Shown piece after piece: positions 1 to 8,519 of a DNA stretch of 47,192 nt (position 1 is its first letter; the number at the start of each line of letters is the position of its first letter). The position numbers were made by a program, and so were the translations under genes. Under the pieces are notes generated by a model that was given only the letters and a program-made list of their open reading frames with translations, was not told the origin of the DNA and made no database searches. This DNA comes from Chitinophagales bacterium (GTDB lineage: Bacteria; Bacteroidota; Bacteroidia; Chitinophagales; Chitinophagaceae). The stretch covers positions 1-47,192 of the forward strand of contig JAURIR010000009.1 in assembly GCA_030832645.1 (NCBI GenBank). The letters run 5' to 3'.

Positions 1-2
1 TA

Positions 3-110
3 GGTCAAACAGGGAAGCCAGTAGCAGCTAATTTATATATAGCTATTGGAATCTCAGGAGCGATTCAACACATCGCGGGAATCAATTCTTCAAAAGTCTT
101 TATTGCTGTA
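3..110 (+). other. ETF-alpha-like segment fused in frame to UbiA tail
   Basis: The translation begins [16 protein letters not shown] and continues with SGAIQH, the highly conserved FAD-binding signature near the C-terminus of electron transfer flavoprotein alpha subunits. In that family the chain continues roughly SSKVIVAINKDPEAPI. Here it runs SSKVFIAV and then W at codon 111, entering a membrane segment. The change of family falls between about 78 and 110, where ETF-alpha and UbiA proteins can share a GINSSKV-like stretch. No functional unit is claimed for this fragment. Confidence 0.65.
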
Positions 111-344
111 TGGATTATTACATTATTCGGTTCTTTATCCGCAATCATGGTGTATGCACTGATCAACAAATGGTACTATATCGGTTTATATATTTTGACC
201 ATCCTCTTGCCAATTATAGCAAACATATTTTTAAAGCTCAAAAAGGCAATGACCATCGCAGATTATAGCTCCTTGAGCAAACAGATTAAAATTCTAATGC
301 TATTGGGCATACTTTCAATGGCTTTATACTTCTATTATTTTTGA
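3..344 (+). CDS. UbiA-family prenyltransferase, C-terminal part (5' side looks chimeric)
   Basis: The frame is open from the left edge, so the gene is partial. From about position 80 onward the protein is hydrophobic, with two or three membrane segments, and ends in a short segment finishing ALYFYYF. It resembles the tail of Bacteroidota UbiA-type enzymes (geranylgeranylglycerol-phosphate geranylgeranyltransferase-like), which transfer a polyprenyl chain in the inner membrane and often sit just before maf. The stop overlaps the maf start by one base (TGATG), suggesting translational coupling. The first ~30 visible residues do not look like UbiA but like the FAD-binding end of ETF alpha. The internal ATG at 147 is not the true start. 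The family call rests on recognition of a short C-terminus and is moderate. Confidence 0.6.
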   Translation, partial: GQTGKPVAANLYIAIGISGAIQHIAGINSSKVFIAVWIITLFGSLSAIMVYALINKWYYIGLYILTILLPIIANIFLKLKKAMTIADYSSLSKQIKILMLLGILSMALYFYYF

Positions 345-919
345 TGAAAAAGATTATACTTGCTTCCGGTTCTCCCAGAAGGAAAATGTTGTTGGAGTGG
401 GCGGGAATTGATTTTGATGTAATGGTTTCAGAAACAGATGAATCCTTTGATGCCAGTCAGTCGCCATCTTCCATAGCATTGACTATTGCTGCAAATAAAA
501 ATACTGCTGTCGCTGAGCGTTTGGGAGTTCATTTCAAAGAACATGTTTTAATTGCTGCTGATACCATTGTTGTTTTAGGGGATCAGGTAATAGGTAAGCC
601 TTCATCGAGGGATCATGCAATTGAAATTCTTTCTGCCCTGTCCGGACAAACACATGAGGTTATTACCGCTGTAGATATTCGTTCCATTCATCATAAAGAA
701 TTTTTTTACGACACTACGAAAGTTAGCTTTCATTTACTCTCTGAGCAAGACATCATTCATTATGTAGATCATTATAAACCTTACGATAAAGCAGGTGCCT
801 ATGCAATTCAGGAATGGATAGGGGTGATTGGAATAAAATCTATTCATGGCGATTTTTACAATGTGATGGGTTTGCCAGTAAGTAGGGTAGTATCCTCGTT
901 AAAAAAATCTTTTTTATAA
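344..919 (+). CDS. maf: Maf-like nucleoside triphosphate pyrophosphatase
   Basis: A cytoplasmic Maf/Ham1-fold enzyme of 191 residues, the usual family length. Maf proteins hydrolyse non-canonical or dTTP/UTP-type nucleotides to the monophosphate and pyrophosphate, and were first linked to septum arrest. The N-terminus carries the signature ASGSPRRKMLLEWAG (residues 7-21). The catalytic Asp is in AADTIVV (D73), followed by GDQVIGKP. The C-terminal part has the conserved YDKAGAYAIQ segment. I place the start at ATG 344, because the alternative TTG at 341 only adds one Met and overlaps the preceding stop. The one-base overlap with the upstream gene suggests coupled translation. Confidence 0.93.
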   Translation: MKKIILASGSPRRKMLLEWAGIDFDVMVSETDESFDASQSPSSIALTIAANKNTAVAERLGVHFKEHVLIAADTIVVLGDQVIGKPSSRDHAIEILSALSGQTHEVITAVDIRSIHHKEFFYDTTKVSFHLLSEQDIIHYVDHYKPYDKAGAYAIQEWIGVIGIKSIHGDFYNVMGLPVSRVVSSLKKSFL

Positions 920-991
920 CAGTTTATTCTCTTTCAACGAACGCAGAATAATCCTCAGCAGCATTGTTAATTTTTATCAATTGCATCTATT

Positions 992-2098
992 ATGACGGAG
1001 ATGCAATTGCAATTATATTGGCTAAATCATGCTACGAATTTTGCGGAACTGCGAGATGTGAATGGATTTCCAATTGAGGTAATTACTCCTGGAATTATCA
1101 ATTTTGATCAAGGGCCGGATTTTCTTTTCGGCAATATTAAAATAGATGGCATTGAATGGATAGGCTCCATCGAAATACATCAAAAAACCTCCCAATGGTT
1201 CAGCCATCAACATCAAGAAGATCCACAGTATCAAAAAGTAATTTTACACGTTGTATGGGAAAACGATCTTCGATCTTTCAATCAATGTGCAGTCCTAGAG
1301 CTATCCAAGTATATTTCACTTGATTCTTTTTCTGATGTAAGCAATTGTATTGAAAAATTTCAACCTGACCTGTCATATCCCGGTATTGATTTACTAGAGC
1401 GACTGGCAATCGAACGAATGGAAGAGAGAGCAAACGGTGTATTGGTTGAACTGAAACATCAGAAAGGAGACTGGAATGCAGTTTTTTGGAAAAAAGTTGG
1501 GTATACTTTCGGATTACCTTTAAACGGTATAATGTTTGAACGCTTTATTGATGCTGTATATAAAATCAATAACACTTCATTATCCAGATCTTCAATTGAT
1601 GTAAATTCTTTACTGATGTCAATGGCAGGATATTCTGATTTACTTTCTATGGAGGAAAATGAACATTCTAATCGACTTCTTTCAAAATATGGCCTGAATA
1701 CGTTGCCAACAAATTTGGTTCGATTCAGAACAAGGCCCTCGAATTTTCCTCTCAGGAGATTGGCTCAATTGTCCGAAATGATCGTTTCAACTACCAACCT
1801 ATTTAGATCTGTTATTGAAGACAAAGATTTCAATTTATTGATTGATAGATTACCTTCAACGATTAGTAAATCGATGGCAGATCGATTGTTGATTAATGTG
1901 TTTGTACCAATCTTGGTAGCTTATTCGAAATATACTGGAGTGCTCTCGCATCGATTCAAGGCGATGGAATGGTTGGAAACCAGCGCACCCGAGGACAATA
2001 AATTCACTAGGGAATTTACAAAAAAATTCTTTCGTCCTACGTCAGCAATTCAAACGCAAGGAATTATTGTATGGTATAAAACATTAAACAATAAATAG
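992..2098 (+). CDS. DUF2851 family protein
   Basis: A 368-residue soluble protein of a family largely confined to Bacteroidota. The N-terminal part shows the family pattern: QGPDFLFGNIKIDG, then GSIEIHQKTSQWFSHQHQ and YQKVILHVVWEND (about residues 40-95), with conserved acidic and histidine residues that could bind metal. The C-terminal half is mostly helical. The start fits the family's usual Met-Thr-Glu beginning. No signal peptide or membrane segment is seen. It stands alone between maf and the opposing osmC-like gene, and its function is unknown. Confidence 0.85.
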   Translation: MTEMQLQLYWLNHATNFAELRDVNGFPIEVITPGIINFDQGPDFLFGNIKIDGIEWIGSIEIHQKTSQWFSHQHQEDPQYQKVILHVVWENDLRSFNQCAVLELSKYISLDSFSDVSNCIEKFQPDLSYPGIDLLERLAIERMEERANGVLVELKHQKGDWNAVFWKKVGYTFGLPLNGIMFERFIDAVYKINNTSLSRSSIDVNSLLMSMAGYSDLLSMEENEHSNRLLSKYGLNTLPTNLVRFRTRPSNFPLRRLAQLSEMIVSTTNLFRSVIEDKDFNLLIDRLPSTISKSMADRLLINVFVPILVAYSKYTGVLSHRFKAMEWLETSAPEDNKFTREFTKKFFRPTSAIQTQGIIVWYKTLNNK

Positions 2099-2116
2099 AG
2101 AAGAGGCCTGCTTGCT

Positions 2117-2524
2117 TTAATGCCAATTAAAATCTATAGTCAACTTGATGTCTGGGTGAATACTTTCCTTTACAGGGCAAGTCCATGCAATATCTTCCAG
2201 TATAGTGCGTTCTTCTTCTGTGTAACTATTTTCGGTGGGCCAGTGAAATGTTATATTGATGCCGCTGATTCTTCTCGGAGCAGCCGACATGATCTTTTCG
2301 GTTTGTGTAACGACCCCTTTTAATTTTCCCTCCAGCTGTTTCGCTCGAATGGCCATGGTCGTCACTATACAAGCAGCTAGAGAAGTGCCAATCAAGTCAG
2401 TAGGTGAAAATCGTTCCCCTTTTCCATGGTTATCGGTAGGTGCATCGGTCTCTATGGTTGAACCAGACTGTAAATGGGATGCTAAAGTTCTGAGGTCGCC
2501 TGTATATGTAACAGTAGATGTCAT
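2117..2524 (-). CDS. OsmC/Ohr family protein
   Basis: A small cytoplasmic protein (135 aa) of the OsmC superfamily, thiol-dependent enzymes that reduce organic hydroperoxides. Both family cysteines are visible, one in SLAACIVTTMA and one in AWTCPVKESIHP near the C-terminus. The preceding GERFSPTDLIG segment is also typical. The N-terminal half is the beta-rich part. It is transcribed divergently from the secreted hypothetical gene at 2561, with only 36 bp between the two start codons. Whether it is OsmC, Ohr or the YhfA-like branch cannot be settled here; the ERFSPTDL form suggests the YhfA-like side. Confidence 0.88.
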   Translation of the reverse strand: MTSTVTYTGDLRTLASHLQSGSTIETDAPTDNHGKGERFSPTDLIGTSLAACIVTTMAIRAKQLEGKLKGVVTQTEKIMSAAPRRISGINITFHWPTENSYTEEERTILEDIAWTCPVKESIHPDIKLTIDFNWH

Positions 2525-2535
2525 TCTTTTTTGTA

Positions 2536-2543
2536 TAAATTTA
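2536..2543. promoter_or_regulatory. Symmetrical TAAATTTA box between divergent genes
   Basis: A perfect 8-bp palindrome lies in the 36-bp gap between the osmC-like gene and the secreted hypothetical gene. Read on either strand it matches the Bacteroidota -7 element TAnnTTTG with one mismatch (final A). It is 11 bp from the osmC-like start and 17 bp from the other. A shared bidirectional -7 box is an inference. Confidence 0.3.
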
Positions 2544-2560
2544 CACTAGATTTCCTCACC

Positions 2561-3397
2561 ATGTCTAGATCCTTTTCTTTTTTATTTTGCTTGATTTTCT
2601 CTACAGCGTTGATTCCATTTGTTTCAACTGCTCAAAAGAAGGCCTCTTCGAAGGAAGAAGCAAAAATTGCAAAACACCAAAGGATCAACGAGATGATTCG
2701 TAATGAAGAAGAAGGTGTTCCTGCTTTTAGCAAACAAAATCTAACTGCGATCAAAAATCATCACGATGGTTGGGGATTGCTATTTGAAAAAGGTATTTCC
2801 AAAACTCCCTACAACACGACTATCTTCCAATTCGAAATTGGTGAAAAACAACATCGAAAAGAACAAAAGCAATCCACCTCTGGAGGAATCACTGGCGGTT
2901 TCGCATATTTCGGTCGCCCTTTTGTTTTTGGGAAACAAAATATATTCTATCAGGCCAAATTAGGGATGGGTAAACAGGTAATGATAGGAGGAAAGAGCAA
3001 TAAAAATGGGGTAGCGGTGTATGGAATTTTCGTAGGGGGTGTAACCGCTGGATTGATAAGGCCTTATTACTTACAATTTTCAACAGACACTGGAGCTACC
3101 TACTTAAAATACGGAGCATCCACCCGGGATGCATTTTTAAATCAAGATCAAAAACTTGATATTATCGGAGGATCAGGTATCAGCAAAGGATGGAATGAAA
3201 TAAAATTCAACCCCGGTATTTATGCCAAAACTGGATTGCGTTTTGATTGGGCTCGTTTTAACCAAGTGGTTTCTGCCGTTGAAGTAGGTTTCATGGCGGA
3301 TTTCTATTCTCAAAAAGTTGTACAGATGATTGATCTCCCGGGTAAATCCTTCTTTCCAACTGGATACCTTGCACTGAATTTTGGAAGAAGGAAGTAG
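2561..3397 (+). CDS. Secreted hypothetical protein, possible outer-membrane beta-barrel
   Basis: I do not recognise a named family. I start at ATG 2561, which gives a clean Sec signal peptide (MSRSFSFLFCLIFSTALIPF, then a VSTAQ-type cleavage site). The in-frame TTG at 2531 would bury it. The mature protein of about 250 residues opens with a charged helix (SSKEEAKIAKHQRINEMIR). It then shows alternating Gly/aromatic beta-strand patterns (GGITGGFAYFGRPF, YGIFVGGVTAGLIRPYYLQF) and ends LALNFGRRK, which is compatible with a small outer-membrane barrel. It precedes lipA by 30 bp and is probably unrelated to it. Confidence 0.7.
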   Translation: MSRSFSFLFCLIFSTALIPFVSTAQKKASSKEEAKIAKHQRINEMIRNEEEGVPAFSKQNLTAIKNHHDGWGLLFEKGISKTPYNTTIFQFEIGEKQHRKEQKQSTSGGITGGFAYFGRPFVFGKQNIFYQAKLGMGKQVMIGGKSNKNGVAVYGIFVGGVTAGLIRPYYLQFSTDTGATYLKYGASTRDAFLNQDQKLDIIGGSGISKGWNEIKFNPGIYAKTGLRFDWARFNQVVSAVEVGFMADFYSQKVVQMIDLPGKSFFPTGYLALNFGRRK

Positions 3398-3407
3398 CGT
3401 AACTTTG
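3380..3407 (+). promoter_or_regulatory. Putative lipA promoter (TTTG-N16-TAACTTTG)
   Basis: TAACTTTG at 3400-3407 is an exact match to the Bacteroidota -7 box TAnnTTTG. A TTTG at 3380-3383 could be the -33 element, although the 16-bp spacer is shorter than usual. Transcription would start near 3413, giving a ~15-nt leader. The element overlaps the end of the preceding gene. Confidence 0.5.
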
Positions 3408-3427
3408 CCACTCAATTAGACTTTGAG

Positions 3428-4342
3428 ATGAGTGTTTCCATTATAGAAGAAAGACAAAAAAAACCCGATTGGCTTCGTGTAAAGCTTCCCATTGGTGAAA
3501 GCTACCGAAATGTAAGGTCTCTGGTAGATACCCATAAACTCCATACTATTTGTGAAAGTGGTAATTGCCCGAATATGGGCGAATGCTGGGGAGCAGGTAC
3601 TGCAACGTTTATGATTTTGGGGAATGTTTGTACCAGAAGCTGTGGTTTCTGTGCAGTGGCAACTGGAAGACCTGATGCAGTTGATTGGGATGAACCTCAG
3701 CGTGTTGCCGAGGCCATTCATTTGATGAAAGTAAAACATGCTGTAATTACTTCGGTAGACAGAGACGAATTGCCAGACGGAGGAAGTACAATTTGGTTCA
3801 ATACCATCCGTGCAGTGAAGTCACTCAATCCTGAAACTACTCTCGAAACATTGATACCAGATTTCAAAGGAATTGATGAGCAAATTCAGCGTATAATCGA
3901 AGCTGCTCCAGAAGTGGTGTCACATAATATTGAAACCGTAGAAAACTTAACCCGTAAAGTTCGTATCCAAGCAAAGTACTGGAGGAGCATGGAAGTGCTT
4001 AGAAAATTGAAACAGGGTGGAATGAGAACAAAGTCAGGTATCATGCTTGGATTAGGAGAAACAAAAGAGGAAGTGGTTCAAACAATCAAAGATTTGGCTG
4101 ACAATGGTGTAGATGTAATTACCATCGGACAATACCTGCAGCCTACAAAAAAACATTTACCCGTTCAACGCTTTGTTCATCCGGATGAATTTTTTGAATA
4201 CAAAGAAGTAGGATATTCATTGGGAATCGATTACGTAGAAAGTGGGCCATTGGTTCGATCCTCCTATCATAGCGAGAAACATGTCATTCCTGGATATGGA
4301 AGAGCAGCATGGGAACAGGAAGTGGCCTTAAAACAAGGTTGA
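3428..4342 (+). CDS. lipA: Lipoyl synthase
   Basis: A radical-SAM enzyme that inserts two sulfurs into protein-bound octanoyl groups to form the lipoyl cofactor of 2-oxoacid dehydrogenases and the glycine cleavage system. The auxiliary cluster cysteines are C42, C47 and C53 ([12 protein letters not shown]). The SAM-cluster cysteines are C68, C72 and C75 (CTRSCGFC). The C-terminal RSSY motif that ligates the auxiliary cluster is present ([10 protein letters not shown]). Its length, 304 aa, is normal. It is a single gene with its own -7 box upstream, and its stop abuts the stop of the opposing ROK kinase. No lipB is in view. Confidence 0.97.
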   Translation: MSVSIIEERQKKPDWLRVKLPIGESYRNVRSLVDTHKLHTICESGNCPNMGECWGAGTATFMILGNVCTRSCGFCAVATGRPDAVDWDEPQRVAEAIHLMKVKHAVITSVDRDELPDGGSTIWFNTIRAVKSLNPETTLETLIPDFKGIDEQIQRIIEAAPEVVSHNIETVENLTRKVRIQAKYWRSMEVLRKLKQGGMRTKSGIMLGLGETKEEVVQTIKDLADNGVDVITIGQYLQPTKKHLPVQRFVHPDEFFEYKEVGYSLGIDYVESGPLVRSSYHSEKHVIPGYGRAAWEQEVALKQG

Positions 4343-5311
4343 TTATTTATCTTTTTCCCAGACCAAAGCAGATGCACCCAAAATTGCAGCATCTGATTCT
4401 TTCAAGTGGCTGATTAATATTTTTACTTTGTTTTGAAATACCTGGATTAGATTCTCCTCCATGTACTTTCTAGTTGGTTTCAAAATCAAATCTCCTGCTT
4501 TGGTGAGTCCTCCAAATAAGATGATGGCTTCCGGGCTGCTTATCATCACTGCATTTGCCAGTGAAATACCTAAAATTCTTCCGGTGTATTCAAATATCTC
4601 AAGTGCTAGCTTATCTCCTTTGATTGCTGCATCATAAACTGCTTTTGAATCGATCTCTTCTTTGTTTAGACTTCTCAACAAACTAGGTTCATTGTTATTT
4701 TCTAAAACTTCCAAGGCTGTTAATCGTACACCGGTTGCCGATGCATAACTTTCTAAGGATCCTTTTTTACCAGTTCCTTCGTGAATCCTGCCATCTGGAA
4801 TGACAATAGTATGTCCAATTTCACCTGCAAATCCATCGTGTCCGTATATCAACTGACCATTGGCTACAAAACCGCTTCCGACACCCGTACCAAGTGTGAT
4901 CATGATAAAATCCTTCATTCCCTTTGCTGCACCGTACATCATCTCGCCAATTGCTGCTGCATTGGCATCGTTGGTGAGTGTTACATCCAATTTGAACTTG
5001 TCGCTCATCATTTTTGCAATGGGGATGATTCCTCTCCAAGGTAAATTTGGGGCGTATTCGATAGTACCACTGTAAAAATTTCCATTGGGTGCTCCCATGC
5101 CAATTCCTCTCATTCTTCCAATACCACCTGCCTTATTTATCAGTTCGTTCAGATGTAAGTACAACTCATCAATGAAAGATTCTACTGTTTTGTGTTTCTT
5201 GGTAGACATTTTACTGGAAAAAAGTACGTTGCCTACTCTGTCAACAATTCCAAATTTAGTTCCAGTTCCACCAAGATCTATTCCTATTGCTAATGGTTCG
5301 TTTGCGCTCAT
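4343..5311 (-). CDS. ROK-family sugar kinase (probable glucokinase)
   Basis: A 322-residue cytoplasmic ROK kinase that phosphorylates a hexose, probably glucose, with ATP. The phosphate loop is GIDLGGTGTKFGIVD (residues 10-24), the catalytic Asp is D115 in TNDANAAA, and the second phosphate motif is TLGTGVGSGFV (139-149). His167 (GEIGH) is kept, but the usual zinc-binding CxCGxxGC block is replaced by HEGTGKKGSLE (177-187), which has no cysteine. This form may be a Bacteroidota sub-branch. It lies downstream of the FucP-type carrier on the same strand, but a terminator-like hairpin separates them. Substrate is inferred from family and context. Confidence 0.88.
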   Translation of the reverse strand: MSANEPLAIGIDLGGTGTKFGIVDRVGNVLFSSKMSTKKHKTVESFIDELYLHLNELINKAGGIGRMRGIGMGAPNGNFYSGTIEYAPNLPWRGIIPIAKMMSDKFKLDVTLTNDANAAAIGEMMYGAAKGMKDFIMITLGTGVGSGFVANGQLIYGHDGFAGEIGHTIVIPDGRIHEGTGKKGSLESYASATGVRLTALEVLENNNEPSLLRSLNKEEIDSKAVYDAAIKGDKLALEIFEYTGRILGISLANAVMISSPEAIILFGGLTKAGDLILKPTRKYMEENLIQVFQNKVKILISHLKESDAAILGASALVWEKDK

Positions 5312-5327
5312 GAATTACTTATTAGTA

Positions 5328-5356
5328 TAAAAAAAAGCAGCCAATAAATGGCTGCT
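5328..5356 (-). terminator. Rho-independent terminator after FucP-type carrier
   Basis: The arms AGCAGCCA (5336-5343) and TGGCTGCT (5349-5356) pair over a 5-nt loop. On the minus strand the stem is followed by a run of eight T. It lies between the transporter stop and the ROK kinase start, so it should end or attenuate the transporter transcript before the kinase. Confidence 0.75.
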
Positions 5357-5378
5357 CAATATACAAAGTTTTAAAGGA

Positions 5379-7001
5379 TTAGTGTCCGCCTGCCACCTGT
5401 GCATCTACATCCAATCCCTGCTTCTTTAAAACATTTCTGGTTTGAATTGCATGCCATGCGAGGTATACAAAACAGATAAGAGGGACAACATAGGATAACT
5501 GTGTATAGAGGTGCACAGTTGCATCTGCTCCTGCTTCAAGGTCAATTATTGCTCCTTGGGTAGGAGGAATGATAGCACCACCAAGAATCATCATGATCAA
5601 AAAGGCAGAACCCTGACTCTGGTATTTCCCGATTCCATTAACCGCCAATGCAAAAATTGCTGGCCACATTACAGAACAGCATAGTCCGCAACTCATGATT
5701 GCAAAATTAGCAACCATACCAGTAGTGGTGAGTGCAATAACCATCGCAGCTGCACCAAGAACAGATACTGTTAGTAACAGTTTCACTGGCTTCTCTTCGG
5801 CATATAAGAAAGCAACTACTCCAATCGCGATACAAATTGGATACATCAAGAAGTCAGACACGTCGTTTCCTTTGATAATATTAACCAATAGAATCACGCC
5901 AAATGCAACAAACGGCACAATGATTACCATGATGCGCTTCATTTGTTTGCTGAGATTGAATACACTTACTGCACCAATCCATCTTCCAATCATCAAGGAT
6001 CCCCAGTAAAGCGATACAAGATGTGATATATGCGATTCATCGTATCCGCCAAACGCATTTTTCTTAAGAAGTGCACCAAAATTATTATCAATGGTTACCT
6101 CAACTCCAACATAGATAAAAATAGCAATCATTCCCAAAAGCAATTGAGGATACGCCATTGCACCCCAACCCTGGGGATTCTTTTTAGCGCTGAACATCGA
6201 TGCAAATAAGATGATCAAAATGATAGCCAAGGAAGAAACGATGATCAATGCCTTGCTCAATCCTGTTGATTCTTTCACTATATCTGAAAATAATACTGGA
6301 AGAAAAACTACTCCAATGATCAATAATACAACCATCGCTTTGGGACTCTGTTCTAATTTTTCGTCGGATGTAGTTTTTGGGAGTTTAGCGTAGGCAAATA
6401 TGATAGCCGCAACAATGAAGAGCCCGGCCAAGAAAAAATACAATTGCTGAATGTTCTCAATAGATGCTTCACTTGCACTGTTCACGCTTCCAAAAAGCAT
6501 GAAACTTACAACCAATGGACCAAGAAGGGTTCCGAAAGAATTGACGCTGCCGCCCATATTCAAACGGTGAGTTCCCGTTTCTTCAGGACCTAATGCAACC
6601 GCAAAGGGTTGCGCAGATGTTTGTTGAAGTGAAAAACCCAACGCAATTATAAAAAAGGAAACGAGTACCAATCCGAAGGTAGCACTGCCGGAACCACTTA
6701 TGAAAGCCAATGCCAATGCACCAATAACCGATATGAGCAGCCCGTATATTATACCTTTCTTGTAACCAATTTTGTTTAATAAGTCAGTTCCAGTTACAGC
6801 GGAAACGATATACAATATCAATGAACCATAAAAATAGGCTCCGTAAAACGCAGATCCGATCAATTGCGATTGGATTTGATCTAAATGAAAAAATCGTTTA
6901 CAAAAGGGGATAAAAATGCTGTTCGATGCAGCTACGAAGCCCCAAAAGAAGAATACTGTTATCAAAACTCCGAATTGGGACCATTTAGTTTGTTGATTCA
7001 T
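5379..7001 (-). CDS. Sugar MFS transporter, FucP/glucose-galactose type
   Basis: An inner-membrane proton-coupled hexose importer of the FHS (FucP) branch of the major facilitator superfamily. The start is ATG 7001, giving MNQQTKWSQFGVLITVFFFW. The open frame extends 94 codons further upstream, but that part crosses into the divergent glgA gene and has no family character. Typical FucP segments follow: FFFWGFVAASNSIFIPFCK, then SAFYGAYFYGSLI, then GFSLQQTSAQPFAV. There are about 12 or more membrane helices. At 540 aa it is roughly 100 residues longer than E. coli FucP, the extra length lying in the central region. The ROK kinase downstream fits glucose or galactose as substrate, but specificity is not readable. 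Confidence 0.9.
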   Translation of the reverse strand: MNQQTKWSQFGVLITVFFFWGFVAASNSIFIPFCKRFFHLDQIQSQLIGSAFYGAYFYGSLILYIVSAVTGTDLLNKIGYKKGIIYGLLISVIGALALAFISGSGSATFGLVLVSFFIIALGFSLQQTSAQPFAVALGPEETGTHRLNMGGSVNSFGTLLGPLVVSFMLFGSVNSASEASIENIQQLYFFLAGLFIVAAIIFAYAKLPKTTSDEKLEQSPKAMVVLLIIGVVFLPVLFSDIVKESTGLSKALIIVSSLAIILIILFASMFSAKKNPQGWGAMAYPQLLLGMIAIFIYVGVEVTIDNNFGALLKKNAFGGYDESHISHLVSLYWGSLMIGRWIGAVSVFNLSKQMKRIMVIIVPFVAFGVILLVNIIKGNDVSDFLMYPICIAIGVVAFLYAEEKPVKLLLTVSVLGAAAMVIALTTTGMVANFAIMSCGLCCSVMWPAIFALAVNGIGKYQSQGSAFLIMMILGGAIIPPTQGAIIDLEAGADATVHLYTQLSYVVPLICFVYLAWHAIQTRNVLKKQGLDVDAQVAGGH

Positions 7002-7085
7002 AATAACATACGTTTTGGTAAGCTGAAAATAATTATATTTATCAAGACTCGAAATATTTGTTTTTAACAGTTTCCTTCTCAAGAA

Positions 7086-8501
7086 ATGCAGATTGTTCAT
7101 ATCAGTGCGGAATGTTATCCAGTGGCTAAAGTGGGTGGCCTGGGAGATGTTGTAGGATCGCTTCCCAGATTTCAAAGTGAAATGGGGCATCAGTCCTCTG
7201 TCGTCATGCCCATGTATAGAACAAACTACCTCTATACTCATGATTGGGAGGTTGTTCATAAGGCGTCTTCTAATTTGGGGCATTGGTGGTTTGATTATAC
7301 AGTGATCAAGGAAAAATCGAACGCCCAGGGTTTCTCACTCTATTTGGTTGATATCAATGGTTTATTGGATAGAGAAAAAGTATATGGGTACGAAGATGAC
7401 GTGGAACGATTTTGTGCATTTCAAATTGCAGTAGCAAACTGGTTGAGCTCCTGGGGATCACTTCCTCATGTCGTTCATGTACATGATCACCATGCAGGGT
7501 TATTCCCTTTTATCATGCAGCATACATATGCTTTCAAGAAACTTCAACATATTCCTACTGTAGTTACCATTCACAATGCTCAATACCAGGGAGCTTTTGG
7601 TTGGGATAAAACCATGTACTTGCCACATTGGGATAGCTGGAAGCGGGGGATGCTTGAATGGCAAGGAACAATCAATCCACTGGCGTCGGCCATCAAGTGT
7701 GCATGGAAAGTTACAACAGTGAGCCATTCCTATTTAGATGAATTGAAATTCATGAGCAATGGTCTGGAACCTTTGTTTGAGTTTGAAAAAGGAAAGTGCA
7801 TGGGTATCATCAATGGAATTGATTATCAGGTGTGGGATCCTGCAATTGATAACTATTTGACTGAGAATTATGCAGTCAATGATGTCGAGAAGGGAAAATT
7901 GCGAAACAAAGAAATCATCTGTAAACAATTTGGTTTAGATCTTAATAAGCCACTTTTCATTTTTATTGGAAGATTGGTTGGAGAAAAAGGGGCTGATCTT
8001 TTGCCTCAAGTTATACACGACAGCTTTCAACATATCGGAAGGAAGATGAATTTCTTGGTATTGGGTAGTGGAGACAAAGAAGTCGAATCCGGTATTGCAT
8101 CGTTGAAGAAAATTGCGAAAGCTGATTTCAATGAATACATCGGCTACAACGAAAACCTCAGCCATTTGATGTATGCTGCTGCCGATTTCCTGCTTATGCC
8201 ATCGAGGGTTGAGCCATGTGGCCTTAATCAATTGTATGCCATGAAATATGGAACCATTCCAGTTGTTAGAAGAACAGGTGGACTGAAGGATACAGTTGTT
8301 GATATAGGCGAAGAGGGGGGTTATGGAATTTTGTTTAATCATGCAGCTGTTGGAGATATCACACAAGCAGTGTACAGGGCAGTTGAAACCTATCAACAAA
8401 AGGAGACTTTACATACAATTAGAAAAAAAATAATGTCACTTGATTTCAGTTGGAACCGAAGTGCGAAGGAGTATGTAGATCTTTATCAAAGTTTTTATTA
8501 A
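7086..8501 (+). CDS. glgA: Glycogen synthase (ADP-glucose type, GT5)
   Basis: Transfers glucose from ADP-glucose to the growing alpha-1,4-glucan. The N-terminus has the substrate-binding KxGGL motif in AKVGGLGDVVGSLP (about residues 14-27), followed by HVHDHHAGLFP and VTIHNAQYQGAFGW. The C-terminal nucleotide domain has FIGRLVGEKGADLL and PSRVEPCGLNQLYAMKYG, with the conserved Glu of GT5, and then RRTGGLKDTV. Length 471 aa is normal. It is the first gene of a five-gene operon and starts 84 bp from the divergent FucP-type carrier. The next gene, glgC, follows after 18 bp. Confidence 0.95.
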   Translation: MQIVHISAECYPVAKVGGLGDVVGSLPRFQSEMGHQSSVVMPMYRTNYLYTHDWEVVHKASSNLGHWWFDYTVIKEKSNAQGFSLYLVDINGLLDREKVYGYEDDVERFCAFQIAVANWLSSWGSLPHVVHVHDHHAGLFPFIMQHTYAFKKLQHIPTVVTIHNAQYQGAFGWDKTMYLPHWDSWKRGMLEWQGTINPLASAIKCAWKVTTVSHSYLDELKFMSNGLEPLFEFEKGKCMGIINGIDYQVWDPAIDNYLTENYAVNDVEKGKLRNKEIICKQFGLDLNKPLFIFIGRLVGEKGADLLPQVIHDSFQHIGRKMNFLVLGSGDKEVESGIASLKKIAKADFNEYIGYNENLSHLMYAAADFLLMPSRVEPCGLNQLYAMKYGTIPVVRRTGGLKDTVVDIGEEGGYGILFNHAAVGDITQAVYRAVETYQQKETLHTIRKKIMSLDFSWNRSAKEYVDLYQSFY

Positions 8502-8519
8502 ATTGAAAAAAACATCTGT

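Noticed and set aside
7002-7283. 94-codon N-terminal extension of the FucP-type carrier
   Set aside because: It lies in the promoter gap and antisense to glgA, and has no transporter character; ATG 7001 gives the normal N-terminus.
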